A DNA stretch of 64,000 nt from positions 1-64,000 of the forward strand of contig JBJXGZ010000095.1 in assembly GCA_046160625.1 (NCBI GenBank), read 5' to 3'. Positions within the stretch are counted from its first letter, which is position 1. Each line of letters starts with the position of its first letter. The translations under genes were made by a program, and so were the position numbers. Origin of the DNA: M3007 sp046160625 (GTDB lineage: Bacteria; Bacteroidota; Bacteroidia; Chitinophagales; Saprospiraceae). Positions 1 through 8,753 of this stretch are shown in pieces. The notes under the pieces are model-generated. The model saw only the letters and a program-made list of their open reading frames with translations. It searched no databases and was not told the origin of the DNA.

Positions 1-2783
1 GCACCGTTTATTCCAGTGGCATTGTCACGGTTGACAAAGCCTTTACCTTTTCATCGGCTAATGTTCGCGTACAACCGGGACTTTCTGGTTTTGATGTGAT
101 TAAGAATTTTACACTTAACCAGAACACCGTGGTGAGCGGCAACGCCGAAGCGGATTGTAATTGCTTGTGGCGGGGCATTTACGTGTATGGGGCTAACACT
201 ATGGCCACGGACACGGATGCGTCTATTCAGGATGCACTGTATGCCATCCGTGCGGGGTATAAGAGTACCCTGAGCATTAAAAAAACGTTGTTTAGCCGAA
301 ACTTCATTGGCATTCGTGGAACCGATGGGAATTTCTTTTTGCCCTTCTTTGAAGAAAATCATTTTGATGGCGTTGGCCCCCTCAAAGGAATATGCATTTT
401 GGAGCCATTAAAAACCGATATTGAAGCACCTAGCCCTTTTGGAGGGTTTTTGAGTCACCCGATAACATCTGTGCCATACCAGACAGAAAGGGGATTTGCG
501 GGGATGTATTTGGCAAATTACTCCCTCAATTTGAGTGCACTACCACCCGCTACCCAAAATGAATTTTCTGATTTGGCTTATGGCATAATGGCTTATGATG
601 GCAATATATCTATTGACCGGAACAGCATTTTCTCCGATATCGCGGCAGGTACGTACCTTTTTCGCCGTACTGCCGGGGTACTATTTGTGGACCGCCAACC
701 ACAAGGCCCTAACACCTTCAGCTTCCTTGGCAACGGACAAGCGGCCACAGACTTCGACAATTGTGTACAAGGAATACAAATTCGTGCAGAGCAAGCAGCT
801 GCGCAGACCAGGATTGGAATTACCAATTCTACTATGGACGGGGTTCGCACAGGGATATTCCTCGATGCCAGGTTTGCGGGAGGGGAGTTCTTTGGTACAG
901 GGACGCATGGAGGTTTTACCGGGATAAAGGGCAACATCATTGACGCGAATTTGACTGTTCCAGGCTTTTCTCCCAATGCAGGAATTGTTTTCCTGGATTA
1001 CTCTCCAGGCTTTAGTGAGGTAGATATTAGTGACAATGAGGTTAATATGGGTTATGCGCTTGGCCCAAACGGAGCAGCAGGCATAGCAGGCATTGGTTTG
1101 GGAGCGGCTTCTGACCCTGGCCCTGGGGTCGTTGAAGTGGACATCCATGACAATCGCGTCACACTTAGCAATGGCGCAGAAATCGGTATGGGACTCAGTG
1201 GTCATCCCAACGGCTGGATAAGAAACAATACCGGGGGAAATGCTACTTCAGGGAACGGTGTTTTTGCACTGAACGGCAATTCCTGGGCAGGCATAAGAGT
1301 AAATGACATAAGCAACAATAACTTAGTTGCCTGCAATCAGGTGACTGCTCTCTCAGCGGTAACGGATGGGTTGCTTGATGTTATTAATAGCCAAAATGGT
1401 CAGTTCCTGCGCAATGTATTAGATGGGCCAGGCAACGGCACACACTTTCGACAGGGTTGTGACAATGCTGAATACCGCTGCAATGACATGATGGACAACA
1501 CCATCGGGTTGCTCTATGACAATGCCGCTGTTACTGGTGATCAAGGCACGCCGAGTGTTACAAATGGTAACCGTTGGCTGGGTACATTCTCAGTAGACGG
1601 TGCTGTGGCTGATATGTCCGTAACATTCAGTGATTCTGAATATTATGTACGGGGCACTGCTAATGAAACACCTCCGTCTGTAGATCCTCCTTTTGGTTCC
1701 ACATGGTTTTATTCCGCTTTGTTTAGTGCCACGGCAAATTGTCTCTTGGATGCCTGTCCTGCTCCCGATCCTCTGGCTTTTGCCCCCTCTGCACGAATCA
1801 CCAGTTTGGATACCTTGGTTGCCGAAGGTCTGGCCGTGCCCTCTGAAGCCCCTTATGCCGAAGGGCGGGAGTGGCAACACTGGTACAATTTATGGCGCAA
1901 ATTGTCGGAGAATCCTTCCCTGGCAGTAGGGAACACGGTGATGCAAGACTTCCTCACCGGGCTTTCTGGCAGCAATATTGAAGCATTGTGGGGTGTACAG
2001 TCTGTAATTCGTGATAGTTTGGTCTCGAAAGCGAGCTTTCTGGCCAATGTTCAATCCAATTTGGACACCATTATGCAGATGGAGGCTAACATCTTAGAGT
2101 TGGACTCTCTTTTAGGGCTTGCTGTGTCACCCACTCAAATAGCATTGCTTACACAGCAAATAGTTGACCAGGACTCCATATTAAGTGACCGCATTACGAC
2201 ACAGGAAAGCATGTGTGGCCAGTTTGAGTCACAGCGCACTACCGCCATTGAAGGGTTGTTAACCCAACTGGCTTCGATTGCCCCTTCGAATATCTGCGAA
2301 ACCAACCTTCAAAGGGTGTACGAAATCTATCTCCTGACGGTCGCCTCCGACCTGGGGGCGGACAGCAGCCAATTGGCCGAATTGGAAACCATAGCCATGC
2401 AATGTCCATTAGAAGGCGGTCCAGGTGTGGCTATGGCAGGGTCATTGCACCAAGGCCTTACAGGCATTTTGCCAACTCAAGGCACTTGCGATGATATAGA
2501 GGAACGAGGAATGCAAAAGCCCTCGAAATCACGACCTTCCTTGACGCTCTATCCCAACCCCAACCAAGGCAATTTTGTGGTCAATATCCCAAAAGAGTTA
2601 ACGGGTAAATATACCCTGCTCCGCATTTTGGATGCACGAGGAGGCCTTGTCAAAACCATTGCAGTCAATGAAGCACATACAGTATCACTTGGCATGACGG
2701 GTCTGCCAAACGGGCTTTATTTCTTGTCCTTACTTGGTAACGACACAACAGCCGAACCCCTCTCATTTATAATTCAGCACTAA
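1..2783 (+). CDS. T9SS-exported beta-helix-like surface protein (5' partial)
   Basis: The frame is open from the first bases of the window, so the gene begins upstream; the first internal start (GTG at 96) is not the real start. The N-terminal two thirds is rich in Asn/Gly/Asp with short beta-strand motifs such as ISDNEVNMG and DIHDNRV, typical of right-handed parallel beta-helix proteins. A helical stretch follows (about residues 620-800 counted from 96). The last ~75 residues begin LTLYPNPNQGNFVV and end with the LPNGLYFLSL pattern of a T9SS type A sorting domain. It is therefore probably secreted or surface-anchored through the Por/T9SS pathway. Substrate unknown. The T9SS tail is clear; the beta-helix call is from composition and strand pattern only. 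Confidence 0.85.
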   Translation, partial: TVYSSGIVTVDKAFTFSSANVRVQPGLSGFDVIKNFTLNQNTVVSGNAEADCNCLWRGIYVYGANTMATDTDASIQDALYAIRAGYKSTLSIKKTLFSRNFIGIRGTDGNFFLPFFEENHFDGVGPLKGICILEPLKTDIEAPSPFGGFLSHPITSVPYQTERGFAGMYLANYSLNLSALPPATQNEFSDLAYGIMAYDGNISIDRNSIFSDIAAGTYLFRRTAGVLFVDRQPQGPNTFSFLGNGQAATDFDNCVQGIQIRAEQAAAQTRIGITNSTMDGVRTGIFLDARFAGGEFFGTGTHGGFTGIKGNIIDANLTVPGFSPNAGIVFLDYSPGFSEVDISDNEVNMGYALGPNGAAGIAGIGLGAASDPGPGVVEVDIHDNRVTLSNGAEIGMGLSGHPNGWIRNNTGGNATSGNGVFALNGNSWAGIRVNDISNNNLVACNQVTALSAVTDGLLDVINSQNGQFLRNVLDGPGNGTHFRQGCDNAEYRCNDMMDNTIGLLYDNAAVTGDQGTPSVTNGNRWLGTFSVDGAVADMSVTFSDSEYYVRGTANETPPSVDPPFGSTWFYSALFSATANCLLDACPAPDPLAFAPSARITSLDTLVAEGLAVPSEAPYAEGREWQHWYNLWRKLSENPSLAVGNTVMQDFLTGLSGSNIEALWGVQSVIRDSLVSKASFLANVQSNLDTIMQMEANILELDSLLGLAVSPTQIALLTQQIVDQDSILSDRITTQESMCGQFESQRTTAIEGLLTQLASIAPSNICETNLQRVYEIYLLTVASDLGADSSQLAELETIAMQCPLEGGPGVAMAGSLHQGLTGILPTQGTCDDIEERGMQKPSKSRPSLTLYPNPNQGNFVVNIPKELTGKYTLLRILDARGGLVKTIAVNEAHTVSLGMTGLPNGLYFLSLLGNDTTAEPLSFIIQH

Positions 2784-2795
2784 TTTTTCTTTACC

Positions 2796-2835
2796 AACTC
2801 AGTTGTTGCGATGTTCCCATCGCAACAACTGAGTT
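2796..2835. terminator. 18-bp perfect stem-loop between two T9SS genes
   Basis: Arms 2796-2813 and 2818-2835 are perfectly complementary with a 4-nt loop, 13 bp after the upstream stop codon. It covers the ATG at 2811, which argues that the next gene really starts at 2850. There is only a short T-run after the stem. Confidence 0.7.
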
Positions 2836-2849
2836 TCTATATACCACTC

Positions 2850-4556
2850 ATGCGCTACCTGCTTTTTTACACGACATTTTTCCTTCCTTGTTTATTACTG
2901 GCCCAAAAACATGACAACATTTGGATGCATGGCAACTACAATAACTTCTACATCGATTTCAAAGATCTTTGGCCTCATGTTTATACGGTCAACAGCAACT
3001 ATAACTTTCACAAAACAATGACCTTTATTAGCGATATTGAAGGGAATGCAGCGTTTTATTCCAATGGTTGCTCAATCAGGAACACCAACCATGAACTGAT
3101 GGAAAACGGGGATTCTTTGCTCCCAAATGATTATGATTGTGATAAGTATGGCTATATGCGTCATACACATGGGGGCGGCGTTACAGTCCCCGGATTTTCA
3201 TCGCATCAATACATTATGTTTAGCATTAGTGTTGATCTCCCGTATCCCCCACAGCCTTGTGAATTTAATCGTTTGGTAGCCCATTATATTGATATTAGTG
3301 CTCAGCAAGGCAAAGGTGAAGTAACCGTGAAAGGTCAGGAAATCCTGACAGGCTGTTTTCAGGAACCTTCGGCCAATCGCCATGCCAATGGACGTGACTG
3401 GTGGATATTGTTGCCCGATAGCCAGGTGGACAAGTTTTATCGCTGGTTACTGACCCCTTATGGCTTGGAAGGCCCTTGGGAACAGGTTTTGGACAACCCT
3501 GCAATGAATGAGTACACCTATTGGGGTTGGTCAGAATTTTCGCCTGACGGCCAACGATACCTTATCAATCATGCCAATGTAGGGAAAGTGGTATACGAAT
3601 TTGATCGCTGTTCGGGGCTGCTTTCCCAACCCCTTTTTTTGCCAGAAACCAGTATCTGGAATTTCGCAGCATCATTTTCTCAGAACAGCCGTTTTCTTTA
3701 CTCGACCAGCAACGGTATCAAAACGCTATGTCAATACGATTTGTCGGCCAGCGATGTAAGTGCGTCGAAAGTAACACTTGCTGAATGGGACGGAGCGGTA
3801 GATTCATTCAATGTGCCCGCCGTATTTGGCTATATCCAACATGGCCCAGATGGTAAGCTATATATTTGGGCAGGTGGAAGTGCCTACATGCATATTATTG
3901 ATTTTCCCAATCGCTCAGGCTCTGATTGCAACATACGTCAACGAGCTATTCAACTGCCTGGTATTTGTTTTGGCCCAAGCCTCTACTATCCCAATTACCG
4001 CCTAGGCCCCATAGACGAATCCTCCTGCGATACCCTTGGCATTGACAATCTTCCCAGTGCTCTTTTTCGCTACGACATAGAGGACACGCTCAATCCTTTA
4101 CAAGTGACCTTTACAGATGTGTCCTCTTACCTGCCCACCGCCTGGCATTGGGATTTTGGGGATGGCGCCATGAGTCAGGACACAAACCCCGTACACACTT
4201 ACGCACTGCCCGGCACTTACAATGTGTGTCTTATCGTGAGTAATGCTTTTGCTGCCGACACTTTTTGTCGTCAGGTAACGGTGGGCACAACGGGTATTCA
4301 TGAGTTGCCTGCTTTGCCGCATGCAGCAGTAATGCCCAACCCTTTTTCCAGCGAACTTCGGGTGCAGTTGCCCGCATTGGTAGGCGTTTCCCCTCATTTT
4401 GTGCTGTACGACCTTTTTGGCCGCGAGGTTAAATCGGCCTGGCTGCGGGATTTTGACACTTATCTGTCGCTATCGCAGCTACCTGCCGGCATGTATGTGT
4501 GGCAGTTGCGCTGGAACGGGGTGGTTACGCAGAGCGGGCGGGTGGTGAAGCAGTGA
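2850..4556 (+). CDS. T9SS type A protein with C-terminal PKD domain
   Basis: Start chosen at 2850 because it gives a clean signal peptide (MRYLLFYTTFFLPCLLLAQ) and because the longer frame from 2811 begins inside a hairpin. About 568 aa. The central part (LINHANVGKVVYEFDRCSG, then YIQHGPDGKLYIW) resembles the WD40/SMP-30-like propeller common in Bacteroidota PKD proteins. A PKD domain follows near residues 430-480 with the diagnostic WHWDFGDG. The T9SS type A tail starts at about AVMPNPFSSEL and ends AGMYVWQLRWNG. Expected to be exported through the outer membrane and attached or released at the surface. It follows another T9SS cargo gene but a hairpin separates them, so co-transcription is doubtful. 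Biological substrate unknown. Confidence 0.85.
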   Translation: MRYLLFYTTFFLPCLLLAQKHDNIWMHGNYNNFYIDFKDLWPHVYTVNSNYNFHKTMTFISDIEGNAAFYSNGCSIRNTNHELMENGDSLLPNDYDCDKYGYMRHTHGGGVTVPGFSSHQYIMFSISVDLPYPPQPCEFNRLVAHYIDISAQQGKGEVTVKGQEILTGCFQEPSANRHANGRDWWILLPDSQVDKFYRWLLTPYGLEGPWEQVLDNPAMNEYTYWGWSEFSPDGQRYLINHANVGKVVYEFDRCSGLLSQPLFLPETSIWNFAASFSQNSRFLYSTSNGIKTLCQYDLSASDVSASKVTLAEWDGAVDSFNVPAVFGYIQHGPDGKLYIWAGGSAYMHIIDFPNRSGSDCNIRQRAIQLPGICFGPSLYYPNYRLGPIDESSCDTLGIDNLPSALFRYDIEDTLNPLQVTFTDVSSYLPTAWHWDFGDGAMSQDTNPVHTYALPGTYNVCLIVSNAFAADTFCRQVTVGTTGIHELPALPHAAVMPNPFSSELRVQLPALVGVSPHFVLYDLFGREVKSAWLRDFDTYLSLSQLPAGMYVWQLRWNGVVTQSGRVVKQ

Positions 4557-4557
4557 A

Positions 4558-4594
4558 AAAAGACCTCGAAGGTTTAAAAACCTCCAAGGTCTTT
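4558..4594 (+). terminator. Rho-independent-like hairpin after the PKD gene
   Basis: Imperfect inverted repeat (arms start aaagacct and end aggtcttt, AAAA-rich loop) immediately after the TGA at 4556, flanked by A-rich and T-rich runs. Could work in both directions. Confidence 0.6.
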
Positions 4595-4732
4595 CAAAAC
4601 TTATCGGGCAGCGAAATCGTACCAACTCGGTATCTTGCCCGCCGTTAACGCTAAAGAGTATTTCATCTTTGGCAAGCCTTCATACACAAAGGCCAATAAG
4701 GCCAACGCTCACACGAAAAATTGACAGATTTC

Positions 4733-5329
4733 ATGAAAAAACACTTCCTCCTTTTTGCTACCTGTGTTGCATTTTCCATCCCTGCCATTTCGCAGCAGAC
4801 TGCAAAACTTCCCCGCCTTTTCCTCGATATCCCGATTGTTCACCTTGCATCTCCGGACGTGACGCTTGTGGGCAACCGGCTTGGCGTTGGCGTGGGCACT
4901 GCCATGAACGTAGCCACGCACTGGAGTACTGCCCGCTTTGGTGGCGGTGCGGTTTTTAGTATGGACCCACAATCAAGGGAAGTGCAGGAAACTTTTGTTA
5001 CCACGCCGTATGTGCTGCTCGAAGTTGGTGCCGGCAAGTACCGCACAAATGGCAACCAATGCAGCAAAACCAAGGCAAAGGCTTTTTCTGCAATGGCAAA
5101 GGCAGGTATTCGATACGCTTTTATTTCCGAAGCGCTGGAACCAGAAGGCGAGGTGCCTGATAAGTTTGACGTTACCGTGGGTGCTGAACTTGGCTATTTC
5201 TTTATCCGCGATGTGTTCAAAAACACAGAGGTATTCCTCGACGGCTATTATCACGTCAATTCAAAAATCATCTCCGCTAACTTTGGATTCAAGATGTTCC
5301 TGAACCTGCGGGCAGATAGGGATCGGTAG
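4733..5329 (+). CDS. Secreted/outer-membrane barrel-like protein, unknown function
   Basis: 198 aa from ATG at 4733; the 4721 in-frame start only adds four residues before the signal peptide (MKKHFLLFATCVAFS..AISQ). The mature part alternates hydrophobic and polar residues (LGVGVGTAMNV, RFGGGAVFSM, YVLLEVGAGKY, VTVGAELGYFF) and ends with strands and FLNLRADRDR, as expected for a small outer-membrane beta-barrel. It has no enzyme motif. It stands alone between two hairpin or palindrome regions. I do not recognise a named family; barrel is an inference from strand periodicity. Confidence 0.75.
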   Translation: MKKHFLLFATCVAFSIPAISQQTAKLPRLFLDIPIVHLASPDVTLVGNRLGVGVGTAMNVATHWSTARFGGGAVFSMDPQSREVQETFVTTPYVLLEVGAGKYRTNGNQCSKTKAKAFSAMAKAGIRYAFISEALEPEGEVPDKFDVTVGAELGYFFIRDVFKNTEVFLDGYYHVNSKIISANFGFKMFLNLRADRDR

Positions 5330-5370
5330 TTTCAATTTGAGTTATCTCGAATTTAGATTCAATTGGTTTT

Positions 5371-5510
5371 GATTGACGATTGACGAGTACATGATTGTTG
5401 ATTTTTGATGGAAATGGACGATGTTATTATTGACGATGGCGGCACATCGACCATTATCAATCCCTCATTCCATCAAAAATCAACAATCATGTACTCATCA
5501 ATCATCATTC
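5371..5510. repeat. Long inverted repeat, family shared with 45821-45993
   Basis: Left arm 5371-5415 pairs with 5466-5510. The inner 29 bp (5384-5412 against 5469-5497) match perfectly and contain tacatgattgttgattttt. The same core, also as an inverted pair, recurs at 45821-45993. It fills the gap between two convergent genes, so it may also terminate transcription. Confidence 0.85.
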
Positions 5511-5518
5511 AAACAAAA

Positions 5519-6757
5519 TCAGAGAAATCTCAAAATTCGGGATGATCCATGTTTCAACTTTTTACTCATTAACCAAAACCCCACACATGTCACAAGCGCC
5601 AACCCGGTCACCAAATACCAAAGCGCATGGAATCCCCACGCCGCTATGACCTGGGTACCTAAAAACGGAGCAATAATATTGGCTACGGAGTACGACATGG
5701 TGTAGAGCGCCATATATTCTCCCTGTTTGCTGCCTTCTGAGCGGCCAAAGACATAATTGCTGCTAAATGGCATCACGAACATTTCCCCAAATGAAATGAC
5801 CAGGGTAAACAACAGGGCGGCCATGATACCAGCCGGCAGCAGGCAGACAGCAAAAGAAATGGCATACAAAATCAACCCAAACCGCACATAGCCCAAGGCT
5901 GGTGCGCGGCCTTCGAGCCTATGTACGAGCGGCATTTCTATAAAAAAGACCAGCAACCCGTTCAGTGCCATCATTTTCCCGATTTGCCCCTCCGACCATT
6001 CGTACGTTTTTTCCCAAAACAGTGGTATCGTCCATAATATTTGCATGAAAACCACCGCACCCAACATGGTTAGCAGTACAAATAAAAGAAAATTGCGGTC
6101 GCGGTAAGGCGAGATGCTGACCGTTTTGGGTAATTCTGAATCATCACTGTTGTGCGTTAAAGCATGCTGCGACTTTTTTGGCAACAACCACAGAAGCGTC
6201 AGCGATGCAGCAATGCAGGTAAGCCCATCTATCCAAAAAAGCCATTCCCAACCAAACGCTACGAGCATTCCACCAAAGGCTGGCGCAAGTGTCCAGCCAA
6301 GGTTTACTGCCATGCGGTAAAGGGAAATGGAGCGTGTGCGCGTTTCGGGTTCACAATGCTGGGCCATGGCCACAGAGTTGGCCGGACGGAACACTTCGGA
6401 GGAAAAACTCATGGCATACACGGCAAGGCCCATGATCCAGATATCGCGAACCAGCATCATGAGCAAAAGCACGATTCCATTGACCATCAGACTCCAAAAT
6501 TGTATGGGGCGATAACCCAACTTGTCGGTTAGTTTACCCCCAACGAAGGCGCCTGTGAGCGCGCCCACGCCAAAACACATCATGACATAACCAGCCTGCT
6601 CCAAGGGGAATCCTAAATTTTTGGTCATGTAAATGGCCAAAAAAGGGATGACAAATGCCCCGCAACGATTGACAAGGCTCACAATTGAAAGATACCAAAT
6701 AACGCGCGGTATGCCTCTGTACGATTCGAGCCAGTGGGTGTAGAATTTTTGCAGCAT
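5519..6757 (-). CDS. Major facilitator superfamily (MFS) transporter
   Basis: 412 aa with about twelve hydrophobic segments. The first loop has GGKLTDKLGYRP, matching the MFS signature G-x3-D-x2-G-x-R/K between TM2 and TM3. The long middle loop (LPKKSQHALTHNSDDSEL) separates two six-helix halves. It resembles the multidrug/YdhP-like MFS branch, but the substrate cannot be read from the sequence. It is an inner-membrane secondary transporter. The gene stands alone, convergent with the upstream plus-strand gene across a palindrome, and separated from the next minus-strand gene by ~290 bp with a terminator. Start at 6757 directly precedes the first TM region and is plausible. Confidence 0.9.
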   Translation of the reverse strand: MLQKFYTHWLESYRGIPRVIWYLSIVSLVNRCGAFVIPFLAIYMTKNLGFPLEQAGYVMMCFGVGALTGAFVGGKLTDKLGYRPIQFWSLMVNGIVLLLMMLVRDIWIMGLAVYAMSFSSEVFRPANSVAMAQHCEPETRTRSISLYRMAVNLGWTLAPAFGGMLVAFGWEWLFWIDGLTCIAASLTLLWLLPKKSQHALTHNSDDSELPKTVSISPYRDRNFLLFVLLTMLGAVVFMQILWTIPLFWEKTYEWSEGQIGKMMALNGLLVFFIEMPLVHRLEGRAPALGYVRFGLILYAISFAVCLLPAGIMAALLFTLVISFGEMFVMPFSSNYVFGRSEGSKQGEYMALYTMSYSVANIIAPFLGTQVIAAWGFHALWYLVTGLALVTCVGFWLMSKKLKHGSSRILRFL

Positions 6758-6904
6758 AGCTAGTAGAATTTCAGACCTGGATCAATAATCGAAAAGAGGC
6801 AGAGAAGGTTTCAGTAGGGCGAAATTTATTTCACCTTTTATGCCTCTGCGAAAAAATAAGATACTGTAAACCACAAAATGAATTTAACTGTACCAAATAA
6901 AAAA

Positions 6905-6930
6905 CGTCGACTGCTTTTCAGCAGCCGACG
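6905..6930 (-). terminator. Rho-independent terminator for the isoprenoid-synthase-like gene
   Basis: Hairpin with arms cgtcgactgct / agcagccgacg (one G-U pair). Read on the minus strand it is followed by a T-rich run (complement of aaataaaaaac). It lies ~120 bp downstream of the minus-strand gene ending at 7052. The rest of the 6758-7051 gap holds only a weak hairpin near 6815-6835. Confidence 0.65.
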
Positions 6931-7051
6931 CCGTTCATACAATAGAATGGATTGCTAATCTTGATTGGTTAACTGTCCCGGATACTACGGGAAAAATTCT
7001 GGTGCGAATGTCGAAACTTCATGCTTAAGTGCAAACATTTCTCTGCAAAAT

Positions 7052-8092
7052 CTACTCAATCGGGCGCAATATATAACGAACAGCCTGGAAGCGATTAGCC
7101 CAAATCTCCATATCTAACACTATTGCGGTACGATCCTCCAGGGGCAAGATTCCGTATTTGCGCTTCAAATCGAGATAGTGTTGCAAGCACATGCGGGTAA
7201 TGCTGACCAGGTAATGAACGATATGCAAGGCCGTCTCAACCTGGACAGAAGCATACGCTGTTTTGCGAAAAGCGAGATTGGTAGCCACCACTTGTTCCTC
7301 GAATATTTTTATCAAAAGCTCAATTTCGCCTCGTTCACAAAGGAATGATGCCAAGGTGACCGTACCTGCTTGCAGGTCATGCCAAAGGTCAAAAATATCA
7401 TCGCAATATTGAATCAGACCCCCAAACGCGTAAAATGCGTTTTCCTCCTTCTCAGAAAGTGGGTGACTCAAAACACTTCGAAAGAGCAAGACCGAGTTCC
7501 CCCCTTTTTCAGCCATGATCTTTTTCAATATCCCAATATCCCAATATCCCCCCTCCTTCGCTTTTGCTCGCCTTAGCCTTTGGCGACGGCGAGGGGCTTC
7601 GGCAGGTGAAAATATCTCAATTTTCCCGGCAGTCTCCACGTTGAAAACCCGGTGCATGTACCCTCGAAATTGTATCAACTTCTCCTCAGGCAAAGCCCGG
7701 TACATATTTTGGAGCAAATGCAAAGCCAGCCCGCGTTGGTCGGCAGCCAAGCCGTAGGCTTCGGGGTTGTCTTGCCAAAGCACACTCGGGTCGGCGCCAT
7801 TGCGAAAGGCATCCACGAGATCGTCAAAGGAAAATGCCAGCGCAGAAAGATTGATGAAAAGATGTGTTTCACGCTGAGATCGTGGCTGGTTGCGGAGGCA
7901 ACACATCAAAACGGCGAGATAGGTGGTGCCATAGAAATAATGCTTAAAGCGACGTTTTTCTATGGAATCCATCAAAAATCCTTCAGGCAAATCAAGTGAG
8001 CGCATTGCCTTCCATCGGAAATGCCAGACTGCCCGGATAAACGCCAAAAAGAGCCAGAGGGTGGCGCGAAAAAGGTGTGACAAGTTCACCAT
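7052..8092 (-). CDS. Class-I isoprenoid-synthase-like protein with two Asp-rich motifs
   Basis: 346 aa. Two aspartate-rich motifs sit in hydrophobic helices: FSFDDLVDAF (D90, D91, D94) and QYCDDIFDLW (D231, D232, D235). This spacing matches the Mg-diphosphate binding sites of squalene/phytoene synthases and other all-alpha class-I terpenoid enzymes. KGGNSVLLFRSVLSHPL just before the second motif also fits that fold. No carotenoid or hopanoid genes lie nearby, so substrate and product are unknown. An N-terminal helix (LWLFLAFIRAVW) may anchor it to the membrane. Residues ~162-189 (SPAEAPRRRQRLRRAKAKEG and after) look foreign; they are encoded by a dispersed repeat and a tandem 8-mer. The start codon touches the edge of a 68-bp inverted repeat. 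Confidence 0.75.
   Translation of the reverse strand: MVNLSHLFRATLWLFLAFIRAVWHFRWKAMRSLDLPEGFLMDSIEKRRFKHYFYGTTYLAVLMCCLRNQPRSQRETHLFINLSALAFSFDDLVDAFRNGADPSVLWQDNPEAYGLAADQRGLALHLLQNMYRALPEEKLIQFRGYMHRVFNVETAGKIEIFSPAEAPRRRQRLRRAKAKEGGYWDIGILKKIMAEKGGNSVLLFRSVLSHPLSEKEENAFYAFGGLIQYCDDIFDLWHDLQAGTVTLASFLCERGEIELLIKIFEEQVVATNLAFRKTAYASVQVETALHIVHYLVSITRMCLQHYLDLKRKYGILPLEDRTAIVLDMEIWANRFQAVRYILRPIE
7527..7550. repeat. Tandem 8-mer (aatatccc x3) inside the isoprenoid-synthase-like gene
   Basis: Three perfect copies of aatatccc total 24 bp, which keeps the reading frame. They abut the repeat element at 7552-7610, so the two together add about 28 codons. Confidence 0.9.
7552..7610. repeat. Dispersed repeat inside a coding region (copy at 28772-28829)
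   Basis: About 59 bp sharing most positions with 28772-28829: both run cctccttcgc.ttt.ctc, then cctttggcg, gcgag and gcttcggc. Here it lies inside the gene at 7052-8092 and encodes the Arg/Ala/Lys-rich peptide at residues ~162-181. The other copy is intergenic. Confidence 0.8.
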
Positions 8093-8257
8093 TGATTAAA
8101 CCGCAAAATGTAAAACCATGCCTGTCGGCAGGTAAACAGGAGAACCGCAAAATTTAAAATCGAGATACCAGATTGTGTAATGTGGATGGTTTTAAATTTT
8201 GCGGTTCTCCTGTTTACCTGCCGACAGGCATGGTTTTACATTTTGCGGTTTAATCAA
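8092..8257. repeat. Perfect 68-bp inverted repeat filling an intergenic gap
   Basis: Arms 8092-8159 and 8190-8257 are exact reverse complements over 68 bp, with a 30-bp spacer. The element spans from the last base of the downstream gene's start codon to 3 bp from the upstream gene's stop. It contains a nested palindrome (cctgtcggcagg). Transcribed on the minus strand it would form a very stable hairpin directly in front of the start codon at 8092. Confidence 0.95.
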
Positions 8258-8260
8258 CTA

Positions 8261-8638
8261 TCAACCAATCACCGAGCGGTCTTTGGAAAGGTGCTGTGCG
8301 TACATCATGGCTGCACCAGCGAGTGCCAGGTCTTTGAACAACAGAAACTGTGCACTGATGCTCCCACCCATAGCCCCAGGCAGGTGTACCAGTGCCACCA
8401 TGATCAAGAGGTAAATCGCCAACAACGTGCAGGCAAGTTTGTCGTATTTGCCAATGAGCATGCTTAACGAAGCAGCCACCAATCCGACGCCACCCAGGAT
8501 GACCCATGCTGCGGGTGCAGGCATATAATTGGGGACAAAGGAATCTACCATGGCATTGATGCTCAGAAAGTTTATCAAGCCCAAAATAGCAAAAGGAATG
8601 GCGAACAGCCAGCGACCGAGCGATAAAAATGCATTCAT
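8261..8638 (-). CDS. DoxX-family small membrane protein
   Basis: 125 aa with four predicted transmembrane helices: LFAIPFAILGLINFLSI, AWVILGGVGLVAASLSMLI, LACTLLAIYLLIMVALV and FLLFKDLALAGAAMMYA. The arrangement and the final FKDLALAGAAMMYA helix match DoxX/DoxD-like proteins, inner-membrane proteins of poorly defined role sometimes tied to redox or thiosulfate metabolism. No partner gene supports a specific role here. It lies upstream of the isoprenoid-synthase-like gene on the same strand, separated by the long inverted repeat. Confidence 0.8.
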   Translation of the reverse strand: MNAFLSLGRWLFAIPFAILGLINFLSINAMVDSFVPNYMPAPAAWVILGGVGLVAASLSMLIGKYDKLACTLLAIYLLIMVALVHLPGAMGGSISAQFLLFKDLALAGAAMMYAQHLSKDRSVIG

Positions 8639-8753
8639 GCGGTAATTACGTTTTGAATTGAGTGAAAGGAAAGGCTTGGTAGGCGAGGGCGAAAGTAGCA
8701 GAGTTGTTTGCTCAAAAATATTTTTGTGCGAAAAAATTTCTGATAGCAGACAA

